Below, in pieces: positions 17,372 to 25,688 of a stretch of 59,793 bases of DNA. Below the pieces are notes generated by a model. The model had not been told where the DNA came from and did not search any database. It was given only the letters and a program-made list of their open reading frames with translations. The position numbers and the translations under genes are program-made. This stretch comes from Bacilli bacterium (GTDB lineage Bacteria; Bacillota_I; Bacilli_A; RF39; UBA660): contig JAGBNN010000006.1 of NCBI GenBank assembly GCA_017634385.1, positions 1-59,793 on the forward strand. Direction: 5' to 3'. Within the stretch, counting starts at the first letter, position 1. Each line of letters begins with the position of its first letter.

Positions 17372-19036
17372 ATGAGAAAAAATATTTTAGTTATAATAGT
17401 TATTTTTAGTATAATATTTTTAATTCCTAAAAATGTATATGCAGATGTAGTTTCTGTAAATAATTATGAAGAATTAAAATCACTTTTATCATCAAATAAT
17501 GATGCAAAACTTGAAAGCAATATAGAAGCATCTGAAAATCTTTTAGTAAATAGAAATATAGTAATAGATTTAAACGGGCATACATTAAATATGAATGATA
17601 AAACTTTAGTTTCATATGCAACAGTAACAATTAAAGATACATCAGAAAACAAGACAGGTAAATTAACTAGTAATGATTCATTTGTTGTTCAAATTGGAAA
17701 TAGTACTACTACCGGAACATTAATATTAGATTCTGGAAATATCGAAAATAATAATGACTATGGAGTTAGAAATCTTGGAACATTAATAATCAATGGTGGC
17801 GCAATTAAAGCTTCAGCTTATGCAGTATATAATCAAGGCAATACAACAATTAATGATGGTTTAGTTTATGCATCAGATCTTCTTGCATTTCAAAATTATA
17901 TAAATTCAACTTTAATTATGAACGGAGGTACAATAAAAACAGATGCCGATTATCAAGCATTAAATTTATATGGAAATTGTACTGCTACAATTAATGATGG
18001 ACAAATATTAGCACCAACTCATGGGACTAGTTATAATGGAAATGGTATAGGAGCATTTAAAAATACAGAATTAACTATAAATGGTGGACTTATTTCTTCA
18101 TATGGGACAGCTATTTTAGGAAATGGATCTGATTCAAGTTCTGGAGCAAGTGATGGATCAAATGCTAAATTTAATATAAATGGTGGTAAGATAATATCAG
18201 TTGCAGGTGCTGGAATTTACGCTCCTCAAATAAATGGTGTAACAACTATTACAGGTGGAGAAATAAGTGGAACTACTGGTATTGAAATAAGAGCAGGTAA
18301 ATTAAATATTACAGGTGGAGTTATTACTGCTACTTCCGATGTATATGAAGTTACCGATAATACTAATGGTTTAACAACTACAGGAGCAGCTATATCCGTA
18401 GTACAACATGTTACAAAGCAACCAATAGATACATATATTTGTTCTGGAACATTTAATGGAAAAGTATCATATAGTCAAGCAAATCCACTTTCTCATGAAC
18501 AAAATGTTGTAGAAAAAATAAATATGCTTATTGATGAACCTTGTGGTAAATTAGAATTTAATAGTACTGATCCTGAAAAAACAATATATAGTGAAAATTT
18601 CACTAAATTTATAAAAGGTGGTATATATACAACATCAGTTGATAAATATTGGGCAGATGGATATAGTGAAAAATATATAAATGGTAAAAAAGAAGTAGTA
18701 AAAAAATATAAAATAATTATTGAAGATTCTAGTAAAGATTTTATAGAAGTATCAGAAAATGAATCATTAGAAAATAATAGAATTAAAATCACTCCAGTAA
18801 ATAGGAAAATGTATAAATATAATATAAAAGTAGTAGATACAAATGGTAATGAAATACAGATAAATAATAATGAATTTATAATGCCTAATAGTGATGTAAC
18901 TATAAGTATTGTATATACATATATTAATAATCCTCCTACATTTGATAACATAATATATTATATTTTGATACTAGGAGTAAGTTTAGTTGGATTAATACTA
19001 ATATTAATATTTAAAAGAACTCACAAAAATAAGTGA
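17372..19036 (+). CDS. Secreted beta-helix surface protein with C-terminal membrane anchor
   Basis: 555 residues. An N-terminal signal peptide ends near NVYA (about residue 25). Residues 30-350 are repeated short strands with GG turns (INGGAIKAS, MNGGTIKTD, INGGLISS, ITGGEISG, ITGGVITA), typical of a right-handed parallel beta-helix. A C-terminal domain (about 400-510) leads to NNPPTFDN, a hydrophobic helix and a basic tail (FKRTHKNK). NPPTFDN plus this tail looks like a variant sortase sorting signal, comparable to NPKTGDN in the 2617-residue protein. I chose ATG 17372 because AGGTG lies ahead; GTG 17363 overlaps that site. Likely an adhesin or glycan-binding protein. Confidence 0.8.
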   Translation: MRKNILVIIVIFSIIFLIPKNVYADVVSVNNYEELKSLLSSNNDAKLESNIEASENLLVNRNIVIDLNGHTLNMNDKTLVSYATVTIKDTSENKTGKLTSNDSFVVQIGNSTTTGTLILDSGNIENNNDYGVRNLGTLIINGGAIKASAYAVYNQGNTTINDGLVYASDLLAFQNYINSTLIMNGGTIKTDADYQALNLYGNCTATINDGQILAPTHGTSYNGNGIGAFKNTELTINGGLISSYGTAILGNGSDSSSGASDGSNAKFNINGGKIISVAGAGIYAPQINGVTTITGGEISGTTGIEIRAGKLNITGGVITATSDVYEVTDNTNGLTTTGAAISVVQHVTKQPIDTYICSGTFNGKVSYSQANPLSHEQNVVEKINMLIDEPCGKLEFNSTDPEKTIYSENFTKFIKGGIYTTSVDKYWADGYSEKYINGKKEVVKKYKIIIEDSSKDFIEVSENESLENNRIKITPVNRKMYKYNIKVVDTNGNEIQINNNEFIMPNSDVTISIVYTYINNPPTFDNIIYYILILGVSLVGLILILIFKRTHKNK

Positions 19037-19044
19037 GTTTTTTT
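19018..19044 (+). terminator. Terminator after the beta-helix protein
   Basis: AACTCAC and GTGAGTT arms followed by T's, overlapping the last codons. Confidence 0.85.
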
Positions 19045-19094
19045 GACTTTTTTTGTGAAAATTGTATAATATATAACTTGTGTAGAGGTGAACT

Positions 19095-20003
19095 ATGGAT
19101 AGTGCAAAATTAATGAGATTAAAAAATGTAAGATTAAGAACTTGTTATGAAGGTATAATAAATGCTAAAACAATGGAAGAGATAGACAAAGTAGTTGAAG
19201 ATTCTGGATATGATTTTTCTAATATAAGAAGTAATTTTTCATTTTATGAATTTATATATAGTAAAGAAGAAATAGAAAAATATTATAAAAAAATAGAAAA
19301 ATATATAGTTTATAGAAATAAAAAAATAAAAAAATTACAAGAAGAAAAAAGAAATTTAAGAAAATTAGAAAAATTAAAATTATTAAATCAAGAAGCTACA
19401 TTGGTAATTAGTTCATATTTGGAAAAAATGGATGAATCTTTTGAAGGATTTTTATCAGAAAATAATATAAATTTGACTAAATTTAAGAAATATATTGAAG
19501 TTCTACAAGCTCATAATAAACCATTGTATGAAGAATATATGAACAAAAAAGAAGAAAAAGAAAGAAAAGAAGCTGAAATAGCACAAAGTCAAATAAAAAA
19601 TTTATTAGATGCAATTAATAATGGTATAAATGAAAATGATGTAGTAAGAGAATTTGATACTTTAGATTATTTTAATATTACAAATATACCTGTAGATAGA
19701 TTAGTAATAGTTGCAAGAACATTCTTATCAAATGATGAATTAGTTCCAATAAAAAAGTTTGCTTCAGCAAATGATAAATGTACAAAACCAAATAAAGTAG
19801 ATGAAGAAGCTATATTAAATGGGTATATGTTTATTGATGGAAAAGAAATAACAAGAGAAGAAAATGAAGCAGTATTTAAATACTTAGATGAAAATAATCT
19901 ACCAAAAAATAATATAACTCATAGAGCAGCTTTAAAAAGATATTTAAACGGGTATTTGATTATAGATGAAGATACTAAATCTTTAAAGTTAATAAATGAA
20001 TAA
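19095..20003 (+). CDS. Hypothetical coiled-coil protein
   Basis: 302 residues, soluble, no signal. Residues about 55-175 are very rich in Lys and Glu and read as long coiled-coil helices (KKIEKYIVYRNKKIKKLQEE). The C-terminal ~130 residues are a more globular, acidic domain containing NGYMFIDGKEITREENEAV and a similar later NGYLIIDEDTKSLKL, perhaps a short duplicated beta-turn. No family is recognised. ATG follows AGAGGTGAACT. It is a single-gene unit between two terminators. Confidence 0.7.
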   Translation: MDSAKLMRLKNVRLRTCYEGIINAKTMEEIDKVVEDSGYDFSNIRSNFSFYEFIYSKEEIEKYYKKIEKYIVYRNKKIKKLQEEKRNLRKLEKLKLLNQEATLVISSYLEKMDESFEGFLSENNINLTKFKKYIEVLQAHNKPLYEEYMNKKEEKERKEAEIAQSQIKNLLDAINNGINENDVVREFDTLDYFNITNIPVDRLVIVARTFLSNDELVPIKKFASANDKCTKPNKVDEEAILNGYMFIDGKEITREENEAVFKYLDENNLPKNNITHRAALKRYLNGYLIIDEDTKSLKLINE

Positions 20004-20045
20004 AATATACTTGTCAATAAAAAAGGTTGACAAGTATATTTTTTT
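20004..20045 (+). terminator. Strong terminator
   Basis: A perfect 14-base stem (AATATACTTGTCAA with TTGACAAGTATATT) followed by T's, after the coiled-coil gene. Confidence 0.92.
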
Positions 20046-20087
20046 ATGTTAACATTGACATGAATTTAAAGAGAAAGGAGTGGGAAA

Positions 20088-20189
20088 ATGAAAATAAGAA
20101 ATAATAATTTAAATTCAAATGTTTTTAATGGTTTATTAGTAGTTAGGAATAATTGGGGAAATTTTCATTTTCCTAATTCTTTAGTGTAA
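20088..20189 (+). CDS. 33-residue leader peptide upstream of ABC exporter
   Basis: ATG 20,088 to TAA 20,189 with a strong GAAAGGAG site encodes a 33-residue Asn-rich peptide starting MKIRNNNLNSNVF and containing GLLVVRNNWGNF. It ends 60 bases before the ABC exporter. The codons for Leu-Leu-Val-Val (20,133-20,143) form the same sequence as the downstream arm of the hairpin at 20,198-20,222, so translating this peptide could control which hairpin forms. It is more likely a regulatory leader than an exported product, although a small exported peptide is possible. Confidence 0.55.
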   Translation: MKIRNNNLNSNVFNGLLVVRNNWGNFHFPNSLV

Positions 20190-20230
20190 ACTTTTAAGAC
20201 TACTAATAATTTATTAGTAGTCATTTTTAA
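20133..20230 (+). promoter_or_regulatory. Putative attenuator with competing hairpins
   Basis: Segment 20,198-20,209 (GACTACTAATAA) pairs perfectly with 20,211-20,222 (TTATTAGTAGTC), followed by a T-rich stretch, giving a terminator-like hairpin. It can also pair with 20,133-20,143 (TTATTAGTAGT) inside the leader-peptide coding sequence. The two pairings exclude each other, the layout of transcription attenuation governed by ribosome position. Confidence 0.55.
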
Positions 20231-20248
20231 TTTATGGAGGTGTAATTA

Positions 20249-21979
20249 ATGAAAAATTTAAAAGAACTAAAACCTCTATGGAACTTAATTAAAGAAGAAA
20301 AAGGTAAATTAATTTTAGCAAGTACGCTAATATTTATATCTGAATTTGCTGAAATATTTCAAGGTTATATAAATGGTGTTGCTGTTGAATCGATAACAAA
20401 TATGCAACTAAAGAAAGCATTAATATATTTAGCTGTATATTTAATTCTTAGAATATTATTTGATTGTTTAGTAAATACAACAGCAAGTGGAAGCCTTCAA
20501 AAAATAGAAAGTAAATTAACTAGAAAACTTGGATTTAATGCATATAAAAAAGCATTAAATTTACCAGCATATGCATACGAAAAAACATCATCAGGTGAAA
20601 TAATTAATAGAATTACAAATGATGCAGATACATTAAGTTTTGCATTTGGTCATTTACTTTCAGTATTTTCGGCATTAATAGGATCAATTGTAGTACTTAT
20701 TTATATATTTATAAATTCATGGATTATAGGACTTGAAATATCATGTTTTGTATGTATACTTTACTTTATATTAAAAAAATATAATCCAATGTTAAAAGAT
20801 GTTCATTCACAAAGAAGAAAAGGACAAGATAAATTTGCATCTTTAGTTAACGAATCCGTTAGAGGAGTTAGAGAAATAAAAACATTAGGAATAAAAGACA
20901 ATTTAATAACTGATATGATTAGTATAGTAAAAGATTTATTTGATAAATCTAAAAAAGAAGTAGATATTTGGAAGAAATTTAATATATCTTCTAGATTATT
21001 AAAAGCAATATTAGAAGTAAGTGTATTTGTCACTTGTGTAATATTACTTTACTATGGTAAAACTACATTAACATTCTTTATAGCGATGACTTATTATGTA
21101 TATAGATTCATGTGGTTAATCGAAAATATTAATGATTTTTCTCAAATCTATCAAAAAACTATAGTAGCACTTTCTAGAGTAAATGAACTTTTAGAAAATA
21201 AATTATATGAAGATGAAAAATTTGGAGAAAAAACATTAAAAGAAGTAGAAGGAATTATAGAATTTAAAAATGTTAAATTTGCATATCCAGATGAAAAACC
21301 AATATTAAAAAATTTCAATTTAAAAATAGAACCAAATAAAAAAATAGCGGTAGTAGGTAAATCAGGACAAGGAAAATCAACATTATTTAATCTAATAACT
21401 AGAGTATTTGATCCAATAAAAGGAACAATTACATTAGATGGTATTGATATAAAAGATTTAAAAGAAGATAATTTAAGAAAACACATATCTATAATAAGAC
21501 AAGAACCATTCATTTTTAATAGAACTATAAAAGATAATTTTAAGTTAGTTAATAAGAAGATAAAAATGAAAGAGATAAAAGAATATTCTAAACTTGCATA
21601 TTTAGATGAATATATAGAAACGCTTCCAAAGAAATATAATACGTTATTAGGGGAAGGCGGAGTAAACTTATCAGGAGGTCAAAAACAAAGATTATCAATA
21701 GCTAGAACACTTGCTAAAAAGTCTAAAGTAATATTATTTGATGAAGCAACATCAGCTTTAGATAATAATTCTCAAGAATATATTAAAAAAGCTATAGATA
21801 ATTTAGTAAAAGATCATACTGTAGTTATAGTTGCTCATAGATTATCAACTATAATAGATGCAGATGTTATTTATGTAGTAGATAATGGTATGGTAGTAGC
21901 ACAAGGAAGCCATGATGAATTATTAAAAACAAATGAAGTTTATAGAAACTTATATGAAACTGAATCTTTAAATTCATAA
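20249..21979 (+). CDS. ABC exporter, fused membrane and ATPase domains
   Basis: 576 residues. Residues 1-310 hold about six membrane helices (ABC exporter type I). The ATPase domain has Walker A VGKSGQGKST (about 369-377), the IRQEPFIFNRTI Q-loop, the signature LSGGQKQR (about 474), Walker B VILFDEATSALD and the AHRLSTI switch histidine. Such half-transporters dimerise and export peptides, lipids or drugs. There is no C39 peptidase domain, unlike the transporter at 23,264. GGAGGTG precedes ATG 20249. The leader peptide and attenuator upstream suggest inducible expression, perhaps by a translation inhibitor. Confidence 0.92.
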   Translation: MKNLKELKPLWNLIKEEKGKLILASTLIFISEFAEIFQGYINGVAVESITNMQLKKALIYLAVYLILRILFDCLVNTTASGSLQKIESKLTRKLGFNAYKKALNLPAYAYEKTSSGEIINRITNDADTLSFAFGHLLSVFSALIGSIVVLIYIFINSWIIGLEISCFVCILYFILKKYNPMLKDVHSQRRKGQDKFASLVNESVRGVREIKTLGIKDNLITDMISIVKDLFDKSKKEVDIWKKFNISSRLLKAILEVSVFVTCVILLYYGKTTLTFFIAMTYYVYRFMWLIENINDFSQIYQKTIVALSRVNELLENKLYEDEKFGEKTLKEVEGIIEFKNVKFAYPDEKPILKNFNLKIEPNKKIAVVGKSGQGKSTLFNLITRVFDPIKGTITLDGIDIKDLKEDNLRKHISIIRQEPFIFNRTIKDNFKLVNKKIKMKEIKEYSKLAYLDEYIETLPKKYNTLLGEGGVNLSGGQKQRLSIARTLAKKSKVILFDEATSALDNNSQEYIKKAIDNLVKDHTVVIVAHRLSTIIDADVIYVVDNGMVVAQGSHDELLKTNEVYRNLYETESLNS

Positions 21980-22007
21980 AAGAGTAATTAATATTACTCT
22001 TTTTTTA
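21978..22007 (+). terminator. Terminator after ABC exporter
   Basis: AAAGAGTAAT-taat-ATTACTCTTT followed by T's. Confidence 0.9.
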
Positions 22008-22038
22008 TAATTATGTTATAATTAATAAAGGTGATATT

Positions 22039-22620
22039 ATGAGTAAAAAAACAGATGCTTTTAAAAAAGAAATCTCTTATATAAAAAGTTCAAAATATAA
22101 AAAATGTGCTGAAGAATTAATAGAACTTTTACCTGATTATTTTTTTGAAGTAGCAGCATCTTCTACTGGAAAATATCATCCATCATTTTCACTTGGTGAT
22201 GGAGGTCTTTTAAGACATACAAAAGCACTTGTTAGAATCGGAATAGAACTTATGAATAATAATTCATTAAATCATAAATTTACTGATGATGAAAAAGATT
22301 TACTTATTATGTCGATGATTATGCATGATGGATTAAAACATGGTAGAGAATATAGTCAATATACAAAATTTGAACATCCAATAATTGTATGTGATTATAT
22401 AAAAGAAAATAAAGATAAGTTATCTTTAAATGAAGATGAAATAAAATTTATGTGTAAGGTAATATCATCACATATGGGAGAATGGAATACTAGTCCATAT
22501 TCAGATGTAGTATTACCACTTCCAAAAGATAAATATCAAAGATTCTTACATATGTGTGATTTTTTAGCAAGTAGAAAATTCTTAGATATCAAATTTGAGA
22601 ATAATGATATAGTAGAATAA
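22039..22620 (+). CDS. HD-domain phosphohydrolase
   Basis: 193 residues. Metal ligands of an HD domain can be followed: H60 (LLRHTK), H96-D97 (MHDGLKHG), H101, H113 (EHP), H145 (SSHMGEW) and a distal Asp near HMCDFL. HD proteins cleave phosphoesters in nucleotides, RNA ends or signalling nucleotides; the substrate is not evident. ATG follows AAGGTGATATT. Two genes downstream is the peptide transporter, but its own stop is only 12 bases before the next membrane protein, so those two form a pair. Confidence 0.8.
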   Translation: MSKKTDAFKKEISYIKSSKYKKCAEELIELLPDYFFEVAASSTGKYHPSFSLGDGGLLRHTKALVRIGIELMNNNSLNHKFTDDEKDLLIMSMIMHDGLKHGREYSQYTKFEHPIIVCDYIKENKDKLSLNEDEIKFMCKVISSHMGEWNTSPYSDVVLPLPKDKYQRFLHMCDFLASRKFLDIKFENNDIVE

Positions 22621-22632
22621 AAGGAGAAAAAT

Positions 22633-23193
22633 ATGAAAAAATATTTAAAATGGTTATTTATATTAATACCAGTAATCGCAGTATTATTATTTTTAATAGT
22701 AGTAATGCTTATACCAAATAAGAATGGTGAAAAAGAAGAATTAAAAATGAAAGAATTTAAAACTAAAGATCAAAGAGTAACTTTTATGGCAGATGAAAAT
22801 TATAAACAAGAAGAAAAAGGTGAATATGATTTATATTTAAATAAGAATAAAAAGCAAGTAGTAGGAGTATATACATATAATTTATCTGATTATGAAGAAA
22901 AGTCTGCAAAAGAAGTACTTGATAAACAAGTAGCTAATTTTATAAGTAATAGAAAAGATATGAAATTATTCAAAAAAGAAACAATAGATGATTATGAAGA
23001 TAAGACTATAGTGAGAGTAGAATATTCAGGAAAAACAGATAAATCATCAGATTGTTTATATGTGTTTTCAGTAATAAATTTTAAAGCAGATCCAAATTAT
23101 GTAATTTATGTAAACGAAGTAATAATAAAAGAGAGATATGAAGATCATATAAGTGAAATGATAAATATTTTACAAAGTGCAAAACTAAACTAA
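22633..23193 (+). CDS. Hypothetical membrane-anchored protein
   Basis: 186 residues: a basic start, one membrane helix (about 8-27), then an extracytoplasmic alpha/beta domain (about 45-185) with strands KTKDQRVTFMAD, KKQVVGVYTYNL and LYVFSVINFK. The layout recalls PsbP-like or lipoprotein-type small domains. AAAAGGAG precedes the ATG. It lies immediately before the bacteriocin-type locus but is separated from it by a terminator. A role in immunity is conceivable but not supported by a motif. Confidence 0.6.
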   Translation: MKKYLKWLFILIPVIAVLLFLIVVMLIPNKNGEKEELKMKEFKTKDQRVTFMADENYKQEEKGEYDLYLNKNKKQVVGVYTYNLSDYEEKSAKEVLDKQVANFISNRKDMKLFKKETIDDYEDKTIVRVEYSGKTDKSSDCLYVFSVINFKADPNYVIYVNEVIIKERYEDHISEMINILQSAKLN

Positions 23194-23209
23194 AAAGTTT
23201 AGTTTTTTT
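23182..23209 (+). terminator. Terminator
   Basis: AAACTAAACT-aaaa-AGTTTAGTTT followed by T's. Confidence 0.9.
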
Positions 23210-23263
23210 AATTTTTTAAGGGAGTTAATTTATAAAAAGCAAATAATCTATTGGAGGGATAAA

Positions 23264-25276
23264 ATGAAACATAAATATATAGGGCAACAAAATTCCAAAG
23301 ATTGTGGTGTAATATGTCTATATAATATAATTAATTATTATAAAGGAAGTATAAGTTTAACAAAACTAAGAAATATGCTTAATACAAATAAAGAAGGTAC
23401 AAGCGTATATGACATAGTTTGTACATCTAATAAATTAGGTCTTGAAACAGAAGCATATAAATGTGAATTAAATGATATATGCTCACTTAAATTACCTATA
23501 ATCGCTCATATAAAATTAGATGGTAAATACAATCATTTTGTTATAATCGATAAATTAATAGATGATGAAATAATTATATTTGATCCAATTCGAGGCTATA
23601 TAAATTATGAAATGGAGGATTTTGAAAAAATATGGACAAATATAATAATAACATTTAAAAAAACAAAAAATTTAATAAAAGAATCAGATAAAAATTTTAA
23701 TACATACTCAAAAATTATATTCAATAATATATCAATAATCACACTAACACTTTTTATTTCAATAATATTATCATTGTTTTCAATAGTTCATTCATTATAC
23801 CTAAGTTACTTATTTAAAATACCATCTATATCATATAAAATATTTATTCTATTTTTATTTATATGTGTATCAAGACTAATATTAGACTTTATTAGAAGCA
23901 AAATAATATTAAATTATACAAAAGATATAGATAATAATATTACATCCAAAGTATATAATAAAATTTTATCACTCCCTCTTTCATATCACCATAATAGGCC
24001 AATAGGTGATATAGTATCTAGAATAAATGATTTATCTAGTATAAAAGAGTTTATTAATAATATCAGTTTTTCTATTATAATTGATCTAGTTTATATTTTG
24101 ATGATAAGTATTATTTTATTTATTATTAATAAAATAATGTTCTTATTATTAATTATCATGATGAGTATTTATATTTTAATTTATATAATATACCGAAAAA
24201 ATATAAAAAATAAATCTCTTATAAACAAAGAAAATGCATCTGAATCAAGTACTTTTTTGATAGAAAGTTTACTTGGTATAGATACAATAAAAAATTTAAA
24301 TATAGAAAAACAAATAAATAATTCATTTATAAAAAAATATAATAAATTTCTAAATAGTAATTATATATTAAATAAATTTATAGTTATATTTGAACTATTA
24401 ATGGATTTTATAAGTAATATTTCATCAATAATAATAGTATTTATTGGAATACTATTTTATAAAGATAATATTTTATCTCTATCAAAAGTAATAGCGGTAA
24501 ACTCACTTTTTATATATTTTTTTATATCTTTAAAGAACATAGTGTCATCTGATGAAATGTTAATAGAAGCTAAAAATTCATATAAAAGAATAAATGAATT
24601 ATATCAAGAAAAAGAAGAAGAAAAAGAAGAAAATAATATTAAATTCATAGATAAAATCTCCGTAAATAGCTTAAATTATTCATATAATGGAATAAATAAT
24701 ATATTAGAAAATGTTTCATTTAATATTAACAAAGGAGAATATATATTTGTTAAAGGTAATAGTGGAACAGGAAAATCATCAATATTTAAACTCTTAACAA
24801 AACAATTAGAATGTGAAGAAAATATGATAAAAATTAATGATATAGACATTAATAATATTAATAGAAAAGATATAACAGATAATATATGTTTAGTATCACA
24901 AAATGAATATATATTTACAGATACAATCTTAAATAATATAAAATTATTTAAAGATGCAACTAAAGAAGAAATAGAGAAAGTTATGAGAATAACTGGTATT
25001 GATAAAATGATTCAAAAACGAAATATAGATATAAATTTTGTTTTAGAAGAAAATGGCCATAATATATCGGGTGGAGAAAGACAAAGAATAATACTAGCTA
25101 GAAGTTTACTTCAAAATAAGAAAGTATTAATACTCGATGAAACATTAAATGAATTAGATATTAAAAGTGAAAGAAATATAATTAAAAATATAAAACAGGA
25201 ATATGATATTACATTAATACTAATTTCACATAGATATAATAATTCTAATTTATTTAATAAAATTATAAATATTTAG
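23264..25276 (+). CDS. Peptidase-containing ABC transporter (C39 bacteriocin processing/export)
   Basis: 670 residues. An N-terminal C39 peptidase has catalytic Cys14 (QQNSKDCGV), His91 (YNHFVII) and Asp107 (FDPIRG), the set that cuts leader peptides after double-glycine-type sites. Residues about 150-425 hold the six-helix exporter domain. The ATPase has Walker A KGNSGTGKSS (about 498-506), signature ISGGERQR (about 602) and Walker B LILDETLNELD, with Thr-Leu replacing the usual Ala-Thr after DE. It lies just upstream of two small peptide genes with matching leaders, at spacing that suggests one operon. PCAT proteins trim and export such peptides in one step. Confidence 0.93.
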   Translation: MKHKYIGQQNSKDCGVICLYNIINYYKGSISLTKLRNMLNTNKEGTSVYDIVCTSNKLGLETEAYKCELNDICSLKLPIIAHIKLDGKYNHFVIIDKLIDDEIIIFDPIRGYINYEMEDFEKIWTNIIITFKKTKNLIKESDKNFNTYSKIIFNNISIITLTLFISIILSLFSIVHSLYLSYLFKIPSISYKIFILFLFICVSRLILDFIRSKIILNYTKDIDNNITSKVYNKILSLPLSYHHNRPIGDIVSRINDLSSIKEFINNISFSIIIDLVYILMISIILFIINKIMFLLLIIMMSIYILIYIIYRKNIKNKSLINKENASESSTFLIESLLGIDTIKNLNIEKQINNSFIKKYNKFLNSNYILNKFIVIFELLMDFISNISSIIIVFIGILFYKDNILSLSKVIAVNSLFIYFFISLKNIVSSDEMLIEAKNSYKRINELYQEKEEEKEENNIKFIDKISVNSLNYSYNGINNILENVSFNINKGEYIFVKGNSGTGKSSIFKLLTKQLECEENMIKINDIDINNINRKDITDNICLVSQNEYIFTDTILNNIKLFKDATKEEIEKVMRITGIDKMIQKRNIDINFVLEENGHNISGGERQRIILARSLLQNKKVLILDETLNELDIKSERNIIKNIKQEYDITLILISHRYNNSNLFNKIINI

Positions 25277-25284
25277 GAGGATAT

Positions 25285-25425
25285 ATGACAAAATTAAAAG
25301 AAGAAGAAATGACACAAATAACAGCAGGAGCATTAAGTGCAGGAGCATGGGCACTTATTGCAGCAGGAATATCAATAATAGCAGGATTTTTAGATGGATA
25401 TACAAGACCATTTAAATGTAGATAG
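25285..25425 (+). CDS. Putative bacteriocin precursor peptide 1
   Basis: 46 residues with GGAGG upstream, eight bases after the transporter stop. The leader MTKLKEEEMTQITAG places Leu at -12, Met at -7, Ile at -4 and Ala-Gly at -2/-1, the class II double-glycine leader pattern. The predicted mature part (31 residues, ALSAGAWALI...RPFKCR) is Ala/Gly-rich and hydrophobic with a basic end and one Cys. It could be a membrane-active bacteriocin or signal peptide. It is too short for most gene callers. The adjacent second peptide suggests a two-peptide bacteriocin. Confidence 0.75.
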   Translation: MTKLKEEEMTQITAGALSAGAWALIAAGISIIAGFLDGYTRPFKCR

Positions 25426-25434
25426 GAGGTAAAA

Positions 25435-25599
25435 ATGAAAAAGTTAAATAAAAATCAAATGAAAAACATAAAAGCAACTGGATTAAATGGTACAATTTTA
25501 AATGCAATTTTAAGAGGGGCAACCGTGTTTATTGATGTAGGTCGAAATATGGGATCATCTGTAAGAAGATTTGTATCAAAAAACTTATGTCGATTTTAG
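25435..25599 (+). CDS. Putative bacteriocin precursor peptide 2
   Basis: 54 residues with AGGAGGT upstream, nine bases after peptide 1. The leader MKKLNKNQMKNIKATG has Leu4, Met9 and Ile12 in the same positions as peptide 1; by that register -2/-1 would be Ala-Thr, or cutting occurs one residue on after Gly16. The mature part (about 38 residues) is cationic, has a GxxxG motif (GRNMG) and ends in LCRF with a single Cys close to the C-terminus, mirroring FKCR in peptide 1. A terminator follows. Confidence 0.7.
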   Translation: MKKLNKNQMKNIKATGLNGTILNAILRGATVFIDVGRNMGSSVRRFVSKNLCRF

Positions 25600-25600
25600 T

Positions 25601-25629
25601 AAAAAAAGAGGGTAAAATCCTCTTTTTTT
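25601..25629 (+). terminator. Terminator of the bacteriocin-type operon
   Basis: AAAAAAAGAGG and CCTCTTTTTTT arms with a 7-base loop; nearly the same hairpin occurs at 17,166-17,195. Confidence 0.9.
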
Positions 25630-25630
25630 G

Positions 25631-25679
25631 TTGATAATAATAATAAATATGATATAATTATAATGTATGATAATAGGAG
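25631..25679 (+). promoter_or_regulatory. Promoter and RBS of the giant surface protein (cassette copy 2)
   Basis: TTGATA (25,631-25,636), 16 bases, TATAAT (25,653-25,658), then AGGAG (25,675-25,679) ten bases before ATG 25,689. The last 21 bases are identical to 17,225-17,245. Confidence 0.65.
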
Positions 25680-25688
25680 CGAAGTAGA

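Noticed and set aside
18493..18951. 152-codon minus-strand hydrophobic frame
   Set aside because: Antisense of the beta-helix protein; AT-rich antisense frames give Phe/Leu/Ile-rich pseudo-membrane proteins throughout this window.
22633..23193. Immunity gene for the bacteriocin-type locus
   Set aside because: Close by and membrane-anchored, but a strong terminator separates it from the transporter and its short distance to the HD gene places it in a different unit.
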